From assembly GCF_016861655.1 (NCBI RefSeq), contig NZ_BOLN01000005.1, positions 1 to 64,000 on the forward strand: 64,000 bases of DNA, given 5' to 3'. The notes under the pieces are model-generated. The model worked only from the letters and a program-made list of their open reading frames with translations. It had not been told where the DNA came from and did not search any database. Shown here in pieces: positions 35,773 to 45,253 of the stretch (positions are counted from its first letter, which is position 1; each line of letters begins with the position of its first letter). Both the position numbers and the translations under genes were made by a program. The DNA is from Levilactobacillus lanxiensis (lineage in GTDB: Bacteria > Bacillota > Bacilli > Lactobacillales > Lactobacillaceae).

Positions 35773-36915
35773 TTACCCCTGGTGCCGTGGCTTGCGCTTA
35801 CCCCAGAACTGGAAGTAATCGGTCCGCAAAGCCCCGTTATACAGCTTCCGCGTCTTAGTGGCCTTTTGACCATAGAAGTGTTCAAACTCCAAATCAGCCG
35901 TTAAAATGTACTTCGACCAATCCGTTAATGGCTTGAATACTTGTCCCATTTGTTTGTAAAGTTCACGAACGGAAGCCTGATCACTCAGACGTTCCCCGTA
36001 TGGTGGGTTGGCCACGATGACCCCATCTTCCATGTCCGTCTTAAAGTCTTGGACGGCTAACTGGCTAAACGTGATGTCTTGTGACAAGCCGGCCTCTTGG
36101 GCGTTACGCTTGGCAATGGCCACCATATTTTCATCAATATCGGTCCCAAAAATCTGCAGAGGCGTATCGTAGTCGGCTTTAGCGTCGGCTTCGTCACGTA
36201 ACTTATCGCTCAATTCTTGGGGCACCCAATCCCAACTCTCGCAGGTGAAGTCCCGGTTAAACCCAGGGGCCAGGTTGCGGCCAATCATGGCTGCTTCGAT
36301 AGGAATAGTCCCAGACCCACACACGGGATCCCAGAACGGCATATTCTTGTGCCAACTGGTCAGGGCAATCAGAGCAGCGGCCATGTTTTCCTTCAATGGC
36401 GCACCCCCCTTGCCGACCCGGTAGCCCCGCTTAAACAGACTTGAACCGGTGGTGTCCAGCGTCAACATGACGTGGTCCTTATCGATCATGACTTCCAAGG
36501 GGTAAGTGGCGCCGGTTTCGGGCATCCGCGTCCGCCGGTGATAAACGGCCGCCAATTTCGTGGCAACGGCCTTTTTCACGATGGCTTGGGCGTCGGGCAC
36601 ACTGTGGAGCTGAGACTTCTTCGAACGGCCTTCCACTGGGAAAGCAGCGTCCATGGGGAGCAGTTCGTCCCAGGCCACGGCCTTAGTGGCTTCAAACAGT
36701 TCGTCAAAGGTCACGGCATCAAATTCTGCCACGATGATCCGAACCCGGTCCGCCGTCCGTAACCACAGGTTCGCCCGCAGCACGTCTTCAATCGTCCCGT
36801 CAAACCGGACCCGGCCATTTTCAACCTGGGTATCGTACCCGAGGTCTCGTAACTCACGACCGGCAATGGCTTCGATCCCACTGGCAGTGGCCGCGTATAA
36901 ATGAAATTTCTTCAT
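35773..36915 (-). CDS. THUMP-domain class I SAM-dependent RNA methyltransferase (RlmL/YpsC-like)
   Basis: The 380-residue protein has an N-terminal THUMP domain (about 45-155) and an UPF0020 methyltransferase domain: DPVCGSGTIPIEAA (near 197) binds SAM and VANPPYGERL (near 298) is the catalytic NPPY. In the E. coli RlmL family it makes m2G in 23S rRNA. AAGGAGG precedes the ATG. The neighbours rnpB, gpsB and ypsA match the usual Firmicutes order. Confidence 0.9.
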   Translation of the reverse strand: MKKFHLYAATASGIEAIAGRELRDLGYDTQVENGRVRFDGTIEDVLRANLWLRTADRVRIIVAEFDAVTFDELFEATKAVAWDELLPMDAAFPVEGRSKKSQLHSVPDAQAIVKKAVATKLAAVYHRRTRMPETGATYPLEVMIDKDHVMLTLDTTGSSLFKRGYRVGKGGAPLKENMAAALIALTSWHKNMPFWDPVCGSGTIPIEAAMIGRNLAPGFNRDFTCESWDWVPQELSDKLRDEADAKADYDTPLQIFGTDIDENMVAIAKRNAQEAGLSQDITFSQLAVQDFKTDMEDGVIVANPPYGERLSDQASVRELYKQMGQVFKPLTDWSKYILTADLEFEHFYGQKATKTRKLYNGALRTDYFQFWGKRKPRHQG

Positions 36916-36992
36916 AACGTCCTCCTTACTTCACTTTACTGAATTGCTAATTTTTACACTGTTCTTGGGCATTTAACCCGATTATAACCATA

Positions 36993-37020
36993 AAAAAAGG
37001 CGGGAGCAAGCTCCCACCTA
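36993..37020 (-). terminator. Terminator of rnpB
   Basis: GGTGGGAGC pairs with GCTCCCGCC and on minus is followed by seven T, right after the 3' end of the RNase P RNA. Confidence 0.85.
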
Positions 37021-37026
37021 CCTGAC

Positions 37027-37425
37027 ATGGTGCAAATCCCTGTAAGCCATGTTTTGTACCACCCAACCGTTTCAGGCAAACGATTGACTGGCAGTAATCA
37101 TCTATCTCGAGAGTTTCCTCTCCCCCCACATTTCGTTCATTTCCATATGTGAAGCGCCCCTACCAAAAGTTTGGGTTGCCCGCTCGAGGGGTTTACCGCG
37201 TTCCACCGCCTAAGTTTCCTTAGACGTATCGTCACTGTGGCACTTTTCAGGGATACTAGGGCATAGCCGAAGCCGTAGCCGTGTTTTCCCGCCGTTACGT
37301 TATTGCTAACGTCCCCCGGCTTATTTTTTCACCGAGCACGAACACTACAGACATCTCAGTCTGTGCGAGCATGGACTTTCCTCAGCCGACATAAGCCGAC
37401 CGCGATTACTCAGGATTTACACCAG
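37027..37425 (-). ncRNA. rnpB: RNase P RNA, Bacillus type
   Basis: On the minus strand the conserved GAGGAAAGTCCATGCTCGC (revcomp of 37366-37384), AAAGTGCCACAGTGACG and GTGGAACGCGGTAAACCCC are present in order, followed near the 3' end by ACAAAACATGGCTTACAG. P1 is formed by 37411-37423 with 37029-37042, which sets the ends to within a few bases. It lies between gpsB and the rlmL-like gene, its usual place. Confidence 0.95.
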
Positions 37426-37436
37426 TCTTTATAATT

Positions 37437-37790
37437 CTACAAACGATGTGACTCGTTTGGATCATTATCTAATTGTGAACCGAAAACGTGCCGTTCCAAA
37501 TTGGAGAGCCGCTTCAAAATGTCCATGTTGGTGACACTTGAAGTGGATTGGCTGGTTGTCGTTGCTGCTGGTTGACTTGCACCCACTTGCACTTGGCGTG
37601 TGAGTTCGTCGACCTTAGCCAACAACCGTTCGTTTTCTTCTTGAAGCCGTTGATTCTCCTTCACAAAAGTATCGTAGTCCTTGATAACGTTATCCAAGAA
37701 ACTGTCGACATCGTCGGGATCATACCCGCGCATCTTTTGACGAAATTGCTTTTGCAAAATCTCTTTAGGAGTAAAATTAACGTTTTCCAT
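37437..37790 (-). CDS. gpsB: Cell division regulator GpsB
   Basis: The 117-residue protein has the DivIVA-like membrane-binding N-terminus ([27 protein letters not shown]), a coiled coil (about 40-70), a Ser/Thr/Gln linker (74-87) and the C-terminal trimerisation helix ([16 protein letters not shown]). It links divisome and penicillin-binding proteins. A good GAGGTG precedes the ATG. Confidence 0.95.
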   Translation of the reverse strand: MENVNFTPKEILQKQFRQKMRGYDPDDVDSFLDNVIKDYDTFVKENQRLQEENERLLAKVDELTRQVQVGASQPAATTTSQSTSSVTNMDILKRLSNLERHVFGSQLDNDPNESHRL

Positions 37791-37845
37791 TGATCATTAC
37801 ACCTCGTTATCCTAATCAAACCGGCGATATCTATAATACCAGTTT

Positions 37846-38415
37846 TTACTCAAATTGGGAACCATTATTTTTATTTTCTTGATATTCGTTGGCACTTTCT
37901 TGTAACCAATCCATATCTATCAGCGTTAGGGGGTAAGCATGTTGCTCTTGAAACCGCGTCACAGCGCGATAATCATACTTAGGTTTCCCTTCAACCTCTA
38001 AATCATAAACCATTGCGGCCTCATCTGTATGGGATAACATAAATTCTTGATAGTTTCTTAACTGTTGGGGCCCATGATAGGGTTGTTCGCTAACTGACTG
38101 ATGAAAATCAACCTGGCTCGCTAGTTGGGCATACAGCCCCCGGTTATTCTCATTCCAGTTACCGCCAAACTCAGCAAATGGGGTCATCATCGCAATTTTT
38201 AATTCAGGATAGTCCGGCTTTAACGCCAGGCCCACCTCAATCGACCATTGCTCGACTCCCAGCTGACCACCCGTGATCAACCAGTCAGTCCCATCTTCAA
38301 TCTTACCGATCAGCATTTTTCTCAATGCATCCTTGATGACCAGGAGCTTCGGGTCTTGATTGCCAAAAACACCCAGTTCATAACTGCGGTAGCCCGTCAA
38401 CCATAACCGACTCAT
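37846..38415 (-). CDS. ypsA: YpsA-family (DUF1273, SLOG superfamily) protein
   Basis: The 189-residue protein has the family start LWLTGYRSYELGVF, ITGGQLGVEQWSIEVGL near residue 49 and MMTPFAEFGGNWNE near residue 80. YpsA proteins are SLOG-fold and in B. subtilis affect cell division together with gpsB, its neighbour here too. AAAGGAGG precedes the ATG. Confidence 0.92.
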   Translation of the reverse strand: MSRLWLTGYRSYELGVFGNQDPKLLVIKDALRKMLIGKIEDGTDWLITGGQLGVEQWSIEVGLALKPDYPELKIAMMTPFAEFGGNWNENNRGLYAQLASQVDFHQSVSEQPYHGPQQLRNYQEFMLSHTDEAAMVYDLEVEGKPKYDYRAVTRFQEQHAYPLTLIDMDWLQESANEYQENKNNGSQFE

Positions 38416-38474
38416 CTCGCGGCCTCCTTTACCGGTACCTTACCAGTGTAGCGAAAAAATCCGGCCGACGCAAT

Positions 38475-38728
38475 GAAAAAAGCAGATAGTTGGGAAAAGA
38501 AAATCGTTGGCTTACGCCTCCGGGCTGGTGAAAATGAGTCGTGACGCTGTGGGCGCACGTCTGGAGCCAAAGATCGGTCTCCAGACTTACTTTGAGCCGC
38601 TGAGAAACGCGTCTCAAAGATAGCAGTTGCCTAAGCGGGAAAACCGCTAAGGCAACTCCCACGGCTTAACTCATTTTCACCAGCCCTGCGGCTTACACTT
38701 GTTTGGCCCGCAACTATCTGCCTTTTTC
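38475..38728 (-). repeat. Dispersed palindromic element, copy F (short subclass)
   Basis: Outer arms GAAAAAAGCAGATAGTTG (from 38475) and CAACTATCTGCCTTTTTC (38711-38728), which look like a terminator stem split by an insertion. Then GGGCTGGTGAAAATGAG with CTCATTTTCACCAGCCC. Read on minus, the first inner hairpin is GTTGCCTTAGCGG/CCCGCTTAGGCAAC: against copy B, one A-T pair has become G-C. Confidence 0.85.
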
Positions 38729-38768
38729 TTGCAGTCGGTTGATTGCGTCATTGCGTCATCCAAATTTT

Positions 38769-38924
38769 CTAGTTCATTAGTCTCGACCATAAATACTGAT
38801 TAACCTCGGAGCGTCTTAGACCAAATTGATATTTCCCCTTCTGTTCATACTGATCTATTTTCTTTTCATCACCTGTAGCCCACACCTGTTTGAAACGTAG
38901 CCATTCTCTTTCACTTACGACGAA
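38769..38924 (-). pseudogene. Gene remnant, 51-codon open frame
   Basis: The minus strand is open for 51 codons, ending GLRRSEVNQYLWSRLMN and a TAG, with WLRFKQVWATGDEKKI further up; there is no start codon and no ribosome binding site. A second, more decayed stretch at about 39010-39100 carries LRFKRDLVVSGDE in the same direction, so two related copies may have stood here. The remaining parts of 38729-39506 are AT-rich and show no gene. Confidence 0.35.
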
Positions 38925-39506
38925 TTAACTTCTTCATTCAACTTTGTTTCTATAATCCCAATGGTCCTTGACCGTCAATACAAATTAAATTTTATCTGGT
39001 TTTAGCTCAGCGTTCTGCAACGAAATAAACTTCATCACCGCTGACCACTAAGTCTCGTTTAAAACGTAACCGGAATTTTTCTTACGACGATTTCCCCAAA
39101 GGCCACATAACTTACATCTATAGAAGATTACTTCGAGTCGTAGATGCTTATCAAACGCGTTTGTGCTAGCCAACAACCCAACACTCTTCATCAACTCACC
39201 AAGAAAGCCAAAGAAAAACAATGTCTGCACTCACCACAAACAACATTTCTACAATCCCTAGCCTAACCAAATCCCCCACCTAAATCAGTCCACCCCGTAA
39301 GCATTCACTTAAGTTCCGTTTAAGTTCGGCCGTTTTAACCATTTATAGACCAGTTAGAGTTTTTATTTCTGGGTCAGCTTGGTATAATATCAATAACTGG
39401 GCCACAATCCCATTCGACCAGTTGCTTAAAAATGTCACGCAGGCCTTCATGTGCTGGCTAACCTACTATGTCATAACAAAACACAAAGCACCGGCTTAGT
39501 CGTTAC

Positions 39507-39830
39507 CTACCCACGCAGCTGACGCCCAACACAATGTCAGCCGCAGAGCTGGTGAAAATGTGCCCGTTGTGGGAGTGACCAGAGGCGCGCCAAGGTTCCC
39601 GGCTGTGTCGGTGCTCTTAGCTGAGTGAACTTCTCAGGTTAGTGCACGGGACAACCTTTGAGACCGCTTCTCAGGCTCAAAGTTGAGGTGAAAGCCCGCC
39701 TTTCAGGCTGGAACCGGCCCCATAGCCGGGGACCTTGAGCGCACCGCCGGGAACGGATGCGACGCGGCTCATTTTCACCAGCCCGGAGGCGAAGGACAAC
39801 ACAATTTAAAAGTCAACTGCGAATGGGTAG
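39507..39830 (+). repeat. Dispersed palindromic element, copy G (long subclass)
   Basis: Outer arms CTACCCACGCAGCTGAC (39507-39523) and near-complement (39812-39830) end 11 bp before the recU ribosome binding site. Inner arms GAGCTGGTGAAAATG with CATTTTCACCAGC; then CCAAGGTTCCCGGCTGTG with CATAGCCGGGGACCTTG, a CTTAGCTGAG/CTCAGGTTAG hairpin and the CTTTGAG/CTCAAAG hairpin. Confidence 0.87.
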
Positions 39831-39857
39831 TTGCAAGGCAAGGAGGGTGAGGAGTCA

Positions 39858-40460
39858 ATGACTATTCGGTATCCCAATGGGAATGCCTACCAGGCACCAG
39901 CAGCAAAGACGGGGCCCAAGTTCCCCAGCACCTACACCAACTACGGTAAGCGGGGTATGACGCTGGAAGAGGAACTTAACGAAAGCAATACCTACTATGA
40001 AACAACCGGGGTTGCCGTCGTTCATAAGAAGCCTACGCCCATCAAAATCGTCAAGGTCGATTACCCCAAGCGTAGCGCGGCCGTCATCAAGGAAGCCTAC
40101 TTCAGTACGGCCTCCACGACCGACTACAACGGAGTCTACCAGGGCCACTACCTGGACTTTGACGCCAAGGAAACGCGCAATCAGTCGTCGTTTCCCTTGA
40201 AAAACTTTCATCAACATCAGATCGATCACATGCGGGCTTGTACCGCTCAAGGCGGCATCTGTTTTGCTATTATTAAATTTGTCACCCGCCATGAGGTTTA
40301 CTTGTACCGTGGGACCGACCTGTATGATTTCTGGGACGCACAGTTAAAGGGCGGCCGTAAGTCCATCCCCTACGCAGAAATTGCGGCGAACGGGATTCAG
40401 ATTACCGCCGAGCTCCAACTGCCCATTCCCTATCTCAAAGCCGTGGATCAGCTTCTCTAA
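39858..40460 (+). CDS. recU: Holliday junction resolvase RecU
   Basis: The 200-residue protein begins with TIRYPNGNAY, has the RecU core KRGMTLEEELNESNTYY (near residue 30), YQGHYLDFDAKET (near 98, with active-site Asp and Glu) and GGICFAIIKF (near 134). It cuts Holliday junctions during recombination and chromosome segregation. The ATG at 39858 has GAGGAG just upstream; the longer frame starting in the repeat flank is rejected. It is 45 bp before pbp1A, the conserved partner. Confidence 0.95.
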   Translation: MTIRYPNGNAYQAPAAKTGPKFPSTYTNYGKRGMTLEEELNESNTYYETTGVAVVHKKPTPIKIVKVDYPKRSAAVIKEAYFSTASTTDYNGVYQGHYLDFDAKETRNQSSFPLKNFHQHQIDHMRACTAQGGICFAIIKFVTRHEVYLYRGTDLYDFWDAQLKGGRKSIPYAEIAANGIQITAELQLPIPYLKAVDQLL

Positions 40461-40505
40461 TCGTTTCATCCGAGCTGAACACGTTTAAACACAAAGGAGA
40501 TTACC

Positions 40506-42830
40506 ATGTCTAGTAACAATACCCCTCGACAGACGCGTATGAGTCGTAACGCCGAGCGTAAGCCAAGCGGTCCCAAGAAGCCGCATACTGGCTGGCGGAC
40601 CTTCCGCCGAATTCTCTTCGTCATCGTTGCCATTGGCGTTTTTGCCATTCTGGCCGGCGCTGGCCTGTTCTTCTTCTATGCGCAGAGCGCGCCCAAGATT
40701 TCCGAGGGTGCCCTGTCCAGTGATACCTCAACGCGAGTCTACGACGCCAATGGTACCGTGATTTCGCGGCTGGGCGCTCAAAACCGGAACTACGTGAAGA
40801 CCAAGAACATCCCTGACACCTTGAAGAATGCCGTCGTTTCCACCGAAGACCGGCGTTTCTACAAGAACAACGGGGTCGACCCTATCCGGATCCTCGGGGC
40901 CGCCTTCGCCAACGTCAGTGGGTCTTCCCTGGGGATGCAAGGGGGCAGTACCTTGACGCAACAACTGGTCAAGCTATCCGTCTTCTCCACCGCCGCTTCC
41001 GACCGAACGTTGAAACGTAAGGCCCAGGAAGCCTGGTTAGCCCTCAAGGTCGACCACGACTACTCCAAAGACCAAATTCTCGAATACTACATCAACAAGG
41101 TTTACATGGGGAACGGGGTCTACGGAATGCAGACGGCCGCCCAGTACTACTACGGTAAGACGCTAAAGGGCTTGGATCTCGCCCAATTAGCCCTCCTAGC
41201 CGGCATGCCTCAGTCCCCAACTAATTACGACCCCACCACGTACCCGGCCTTAGCCAAGAAACGGCGGGATCTGGTGCTGGAGGCCATGGCCAAGAACAAC
41301 GCCATCACCTCTGCTCAGGCACAACAAGCCGAAGCGACCAGCATTACCACTGGCTTGGTCAAGTCCCACAGCAAGTCGACCAGTACCAGTGCCAAGACGA
41401 CCAAGGTCATCGACGCCTACCTCAAGCAGGTTTACGCCGAACTGAAGTCTAAGGGCTACAACACCACGACCGGTGGGTTGAAAGTTTACACCAACCTGGA
41501 CATGGGCGCCCAAAAGCAACTGTACAACATCGTCAACGGCACGGCCTACGTGGCCTTCCCTTCCGACAAGTTCCAAGTGGGTTCCACGATCGTCAACCCG
41601 AACAACGGGAAGGTCGTCGCCATGATTGGTGGCCGGAAGACCGGGAACGTCACGTTTGGCCTGAACCGGGCCGTTCAAAAGGACCGGTCCAGCGCTTCAA
41701 CGGCTAAGCCACTGATGGACTACGGCCCCGCCATCGAGCACCTCTACTACCCAACCTACGAACCCGTGAAGGATACCGCCTTCACCTACCCAGGAACGAC
41801 GCGGAACCTTTACGACTGGGATCGCAAGTACCAAGGAACCATTACCATGCGTAAGGCCTTGGTTGAATCACGGAACATCCCCGCTGTCCGGACGCTGCAA
41901 AACGTCGGCATCAAGCGGGCCACCTCTTTCCTGAGTGGCTTAGGGATGGACTTTGATAAGACCCTGACCCTGCAAAATGGGATTGGGTTGTACATTTCCT
42001 CCGAACAAGAAGCTGCGGCCTACGCTGCCTTCGCGAACGGTGGGAACTACTACAAGCCGTACCTGGTTTCCAAGGTCGTCACGCAGGATGGGAAGGCCCA
42101 CAAGTATTCCGCCAAACCTAAACGGGCCATGTCCGCCGCCACGGCATTCATGTTGACGGATATGATGAAGGGCGTCATGACCAATGAAAATGGGTCCGGG
42201 CGTTCAGCGGCCATTTCCGGGCTGTATCAGGCCGGGAAGACTGGGACTGACTCCTACCCTGATGATTACGCGGACAAGGTGCCTGACGGCGCAACCATGG
42301 ACTCCTGGTTCACGGGTTACACCAAGAACTACGCCATCTCCGTTTGGACCGGATACGACAAGCAATTCCAGACCGGCCACTACGTGAGTGAAACGCAGAC
42401 CACCATTGCCCAGGAAATTTACAAGTATGAAATGTCCTACCTGGCCAGCAAGTCGACCAATTCCGACTGGACGGCGCCAAGTACCGTGACCGAGACGACG
42501 CAAAACGGGAGTAAAGAATACTACATTGCAGGTCACGCCGGGACGGTTGCGGACACCACGGCTACCAGCCAATATGGCTCAACCAACACGACGAGCTCAT
42601 CGGCTTACAGCAACAACAGTCAAGTCACGACCAACAACAATACCACGCAGACCAGTTCTTCCACGACGGAATCCAGCACCAGCAAGGAATCATCGAGCAC
42701 GGAACAGACGCCTGGTGGCAATGGTAACGACGACGGGGATGATACGGGAACCACTTCAACCGAATCCTCTTCGGCAACGACCACTGAGAAGAGTCCCTCA
42801 ACGGCCAAGACCACTGACGATAACAAATAG
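40506..42830 (+). CDS. pbp1A: Penicillin-binding protein 1A (bifunctional class A PBP)
   Basis: A 774-residue protein: basic cytosolic start, one membrane helix (about 36-58), a glycosyltransferase domain (STEDRRFYKNNGVD near 112; GGSTLTQQLVKL near 141), then a transpeptidase domain with active-site STAK (near 399), SRN (near 458) and KTGTDS (near 578). The C-terminal 110 residues are a low-complexity Ser/Thr/Asn/Gln tail that probably lies in the cell wall. It polymerises and crosslinks peptidoglycan. AAGGAG precedes the ATG. Confidence 0.95.
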   Translation: MSSNNTPRQTRMSRNAERKPSGPKKPHTGWRTFRRILFVIVAIGVFAILAGAGLFFFYAQSAPKISEGALSSDTSTRVYDANGTVISRLGAQNRNYVKTKNIPDTLKNAVVSTEDRRFYKNNGVDPIRILGAAFANVSGSSLGMQGGSTLTQQLVKLSVFSTAASDRTLKRKAQEAWLALKVDHDYSKDQILEYYINKVYMGNGVYGMQTAAQYYYGKTLKGLDLAQLALLAGMPQSPTNYDPTTYPALAKKRRDLVLEAMAKNNAITSAQAQQAEATSITTGLVKSHSKSTSTSAKTTKVIDAYLKQVYAELKSKGYNTTTGGLKVYTNLDMGAQKQLYNIVNGTAYVAFPSDKFQVGSTIVNPNNGKVVAMIGGRKTGNVTFGLNRAVQKDRSSASTAKPLMDYGPAIEHLYYPTYEPVKDTAFTYPGTTRNLYDWDRKYQGTITMRKALVESRNIPAVRTLQNVGIKRATSFLSGLGMDFDKTLTLQNGIGLYISSEQEAAAYAAFANGGNYYKPYLVSKVVTQDGKAHKYSAKPKRAMSAATAFMLTDMMKGVMTNENGSGRSAAISGLYQAGKTGTDSYPDDYADKVPDGATMDSWFTGYTKNYAISVWTGYDKQFQTGHYVSETQTTIAQEIYKYEMSYLASKSTNSDWTAPSTVTETTQNGSKEYYIAGHAGTVADTTATSQYGSTNTTSSSAYSNNSQVTTNNNTTQTSSSTTESSTSKESSSTEQTPGGNGNDDGDDTGTTSTESSSATTTEKSPSTAKTTDDNK

Positions 42831-42844
42831 CCTCCGTTAACACG

Positions 42845-42882
42845 AAGCGCCCCACCGAATTTTTTCGGTGAGGCGCTTTTTA
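42845..42882. terminator. Terminator of recU-pbp1A
   Basis: AAGCGCCCCACCGA pairs with TCGGTGAGGCGCTT and is followed by T on plus. The minus-strand LacI gene ends 13 bp further on and shares it. Confidence 0.88.
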
Positions 42883-42894
42883 AGTCCCATTTAT

Positions 42895-43827
42895 TTAACG
42901 GCGCAGCAACAGGTCGGCCGTTACGGGCACGCTGGCTACTCGCCCGGTTGCCGCCAGGTCAAAGGCCGCGGCCCCGATTTGGCGAAAATGATGATCGATT
43001 GTGGGCAGGCCCAGAAGTTGGCCCGACACCTGATTCTCCTGACCCATCAAGGCTGGCGCTGTTCGGTGCTGATCCAGGTACCCCTGCCGAATGCCGGTGG
43101 CAATGTCATCCCCATTACTAAAAATATAATCCAAGTCGGTGTTTTTTGCCAGATCAGTAGCGACGCGGTAGCCGTCCTGATAGGTGGTCACGTCCGTCTC
43201 AACAACGGCGGGAGCGCAACCAAAGACCCGTTTAAAGGTCGCCAGAGTCGCTCGACTTGTAGCACTCAAGGTGGCGTCACGACTCAGCGTCAGAGCAATG
43301 TGCTGGTAACCCTGCCCCTTCAACCAACGAAACGCCTGTAGATAGGCAGTTTCACGCTGGGAGTAGGCCGCCGCCAAGGGCTTGGTTCCCGGATTTTCGC
43401 AACAGACCACGGCGCCGTATTGCTGGGCCGCCACCAATTCCGTCAAGGGAATTGCCCGCGACGTGAAGATCAAGGCATCAAAGGCCTTGCGGTGCAGTTG
43501 TGTCAGGTAGGTCCGTTCTAGGGCTGCATCGTACTTGGATTGCAGCAGGACCACGTTATAGTCGGCCGCAAACGCCGCACTGGAGATACCATTCACAATT
43601 TCCGTGAAGAATGGTGCATTCAGATGGGGCACTACCACACCAACGTTGGCCGTACGTCCCTGACTCAGGTCCCGGGCAATGTCGTTGGGCACGTAGTCTA
43701 GCTGCGCAATGACCGCTTGAATCTTGGCCGCAGCGGTCGCTGACACATACCCGCTGTGATTGAGGGTCCGTGAGACCGTCGCAGGTGAATACCCGGCCAG
43801 CCGGGCGATGTCCCGAATATTTGCCAT
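42895..43827 (-). CDS. LacI family transcriptional regulator
   Basis: The 310-residue protein has a LacI helix-turn-helix at its start (NIRDIARLAGYSPATVSRTLN, 19 residues after the hinge SGYVSATAAAKIQAVI) and a periplasmic-binding-type sugar domain. The second ATG (43827) is preferred because GGGAG lies 8 bases upstream; the first is too close. It follows a Cof-type HAD phosphatase gene by 24 bp, so the pair probably forms an operon involved in sugar or sugar-phosphate control. Confidence 0.88.
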   Translation of the reverse strand: MANIRDIARLAGYSPATVSRTLNHSGYVSATAAAKIQAVIAQLDYVPNDIARDLSQGRTANVGVVVPHLNAPFFTEIVNGISSAAFAADYNVVLLQSKYDAALERTYLTQLHRKAFDALIFTSRAIPLTELVAAQQYGAVVCCENPGTKPLAAAYSQRETAYLQAFRWLKGQGYQHIALTLSRDATLSATSRATLATFKRVFGCAPAVVETDVTTYQDGYRVATDLAKNTDLDYIFSNGDDIATGIRQGYLDQHRTAPALMGQENQVSGQLLGLPTIDHHFRQIGAAAFDLAATGRVASVPVTADLLLRR

Positions 43828-43851
43828 GGTCATTGCTCCCTTCTGTCCGAG

Positions 43852-44655
43852 TTAATCCGTTAGTTTCAGATAATGCCGCATCCCGTACACGACGCCATCC
43901 TCATCGTTGGTCGTGGTCACGTAGCGTCCGACCCCCTGAATCTCGGCCGTGGCGTTCCCCATCACGACGGGCGTCCCCACCGCTTGGAGCATGGGTAGGT
44001 CGTTGTGACCGTCCCCAAACGCCGCAGCTTCTGTAGCGGCGAGTTGCCGCTGGGCTAACAAATAAGCCACGCCTTGTGACTTCAAGGCCCGCCGACTGGT
44101 GATTTCTAGGTAGGACTCGCCGGACTGCTGAATATTGACGGGCAAGCCTAGTGCCGTTAATTGCTGCGCTAACTCTAGCCTAACCGCTGGTGCGCTGACA
44201 ATCAACATAATTTTCATCAGCTGCCGGCTCTGCGCGAGTTCGGCCAATGACTGACGTACAATCACCGGGCTCTGATGCGTCAGCGATTGCTCGTGTAAAA
44301 TCCCCGTGTCCACCCGCTGCGTATACCAGGTCGTTTGGTCGTAAACACTGACGCTAACCGTTGGAAACGCCCGTTCAATCAGTCTGAGCAACTGCACGCT
44401 GGCTGCCACTGGCAAAGCATGCTGGACCAAAGCCGCTCCGGTCACCGGGTCAAAGATCAGACCCCCGTTAAACGCAATCTGTGGGGCCGTCAGTCCCAAC
44501 TGTTGAATCGCCGTGGCCATTTCCAGTGGGGCCCGGGCCGAGACCAGGGTGACCGGGACGGGGCTGGTCCGCACCGCCGCAATCGTGCCCGTACTCAGTT
44601 CACCCGTGCTGGTTAATAGTGTCCCGTCCATATCTGAAAAAATTTGTTTGATCAC
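43852..44655 (-). CDS. Cof-type HAD-IIB phosphatase
   Basis: The 267-residue protein begins IKQIFSDMDGTLLTSTGEL, with the nucleophile Asp in DMDGTLL; later motifs are VSARAPLEM (motif II), KSQGVAYLLAQR (Lys of motif III) and AFGDGHNDLPML (motif IV). It dephosphorylates small molecules, often sugar phosphates or FMN-like compounds. The GTG at 44655 is taken because AGAGGAG is at proper distance. Confidence 0.9.
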   Translation of the reverse strand: MIKQIFSDMDGTLLTSTGELSTGTIAAVRTSPVPVTLVSARAPLEMATAIQQLGLTAPQIAFNGGLIFDPVTGAALVQHALPVAASVQLLRLIERAFPTVSVSVYDQTTWYTQRVDTGILHEQSLTHQSPVIVRQSLAELAQSRQLMKIMLIVSAPAVRLELAQQLTALGLPVNIQQSGESYLEITSRRALKSQGVAYLLAQRQLAATEAAAFGDGHNDLPMLQAVGTPVVMGNATAEIQGVGRYVTTTNDEDGVVYGMRHYLKLTD

Positions 44656-44735
44656 GTCGTCCACTCCTCTAATTTTTCTAACTGATTCTAGCTTACCGTG
44701 TGGAACGCGTTTCATAGCAAGTGCCAAAAGAAAAA

Positions 44736-44771
44736 AGTTTAGACCAGCCCAATTGCGGGCGAGTCTAAACT
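44736..44771. terminator. Hairpin between HAD gene and 60-aa gene
   Basis: AGTTTAGAC (44736-44744) pairs with GTCTAAACT (44763-44771), with an inner GCCC/GGGC stem. On minus it can end the 60-aa gene transcript. Confidence 0.75.
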
Positions 44772-44805
44772 CTCTTCTTTCACGTCATTGTCAATCTTTA
44801 GTCCG

Positions 44806-44988
44806 TCACTTCAAAGACTTAACCGGTGGGTTTTTGTAGACCATAATTGTCCGGATCAGTGCCAGGAGCGCCAGGCTTCCAATCAAGAGATTGAAAAACC
44901 AATCAGATTGAAACGCCGGTTCTGTAAAAGCATCATTAAGTTTGAAAGCAAACAAAACCAGAATCCAAAACTTAACTGACTTGAACAT
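44806..44988 (-). CDS. Small two-helix membrane protein (60 aa)
   Basis: Two hydrophobic segments (about 4-20 and 30-50) with a basic tail (YKNPPVKSLK). A very good AAGGAG seven bases before the ATG makes it a real gene. It stands alone with its own terminator. Function unknown. 44989-45131 shows no gene. Confidence 0.65.
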   Translation of the reverse strand: MFKSVKFWILVLFAFKLNDAFTEPAFQSDWFFNLLIGSLALLALIRTIMVYKNPPVKSLK

Positions 44989-45131
44989 ACTAAGATCTCC
45001 TTATAATTCAAGTACCGATAACACAAGATATGTTCAGATGACCTATGCTGTAAAATACCACCAATTTGAACAATTTGTTAGAGAAACACAGGAAAAATCA
45101 CCTGATGATTAATTACCCTTACATTAGCTGT

Positions 45132-45172
45132 AAAAAACCTTACCCAGCAACCTAATCAGATTACTGGGTAAG
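45132..45172 (-). terminator. Terminator of dnaD
   Basis: CTTACCCAG (45139-45147) pairs with CTGGGTAAG (45164-45172), with an inner ATCT/AGAT pairing; on minus six T follow. Confidence 0.8.
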
Positions 45173-45253
45173 AACTTTAGTGAGATATAGAATCTATTTT
45201 AACCTTGCTTCGGAGTCCCCAAGCAATGGGGCCCATTAGCGCACTCGAACCAT

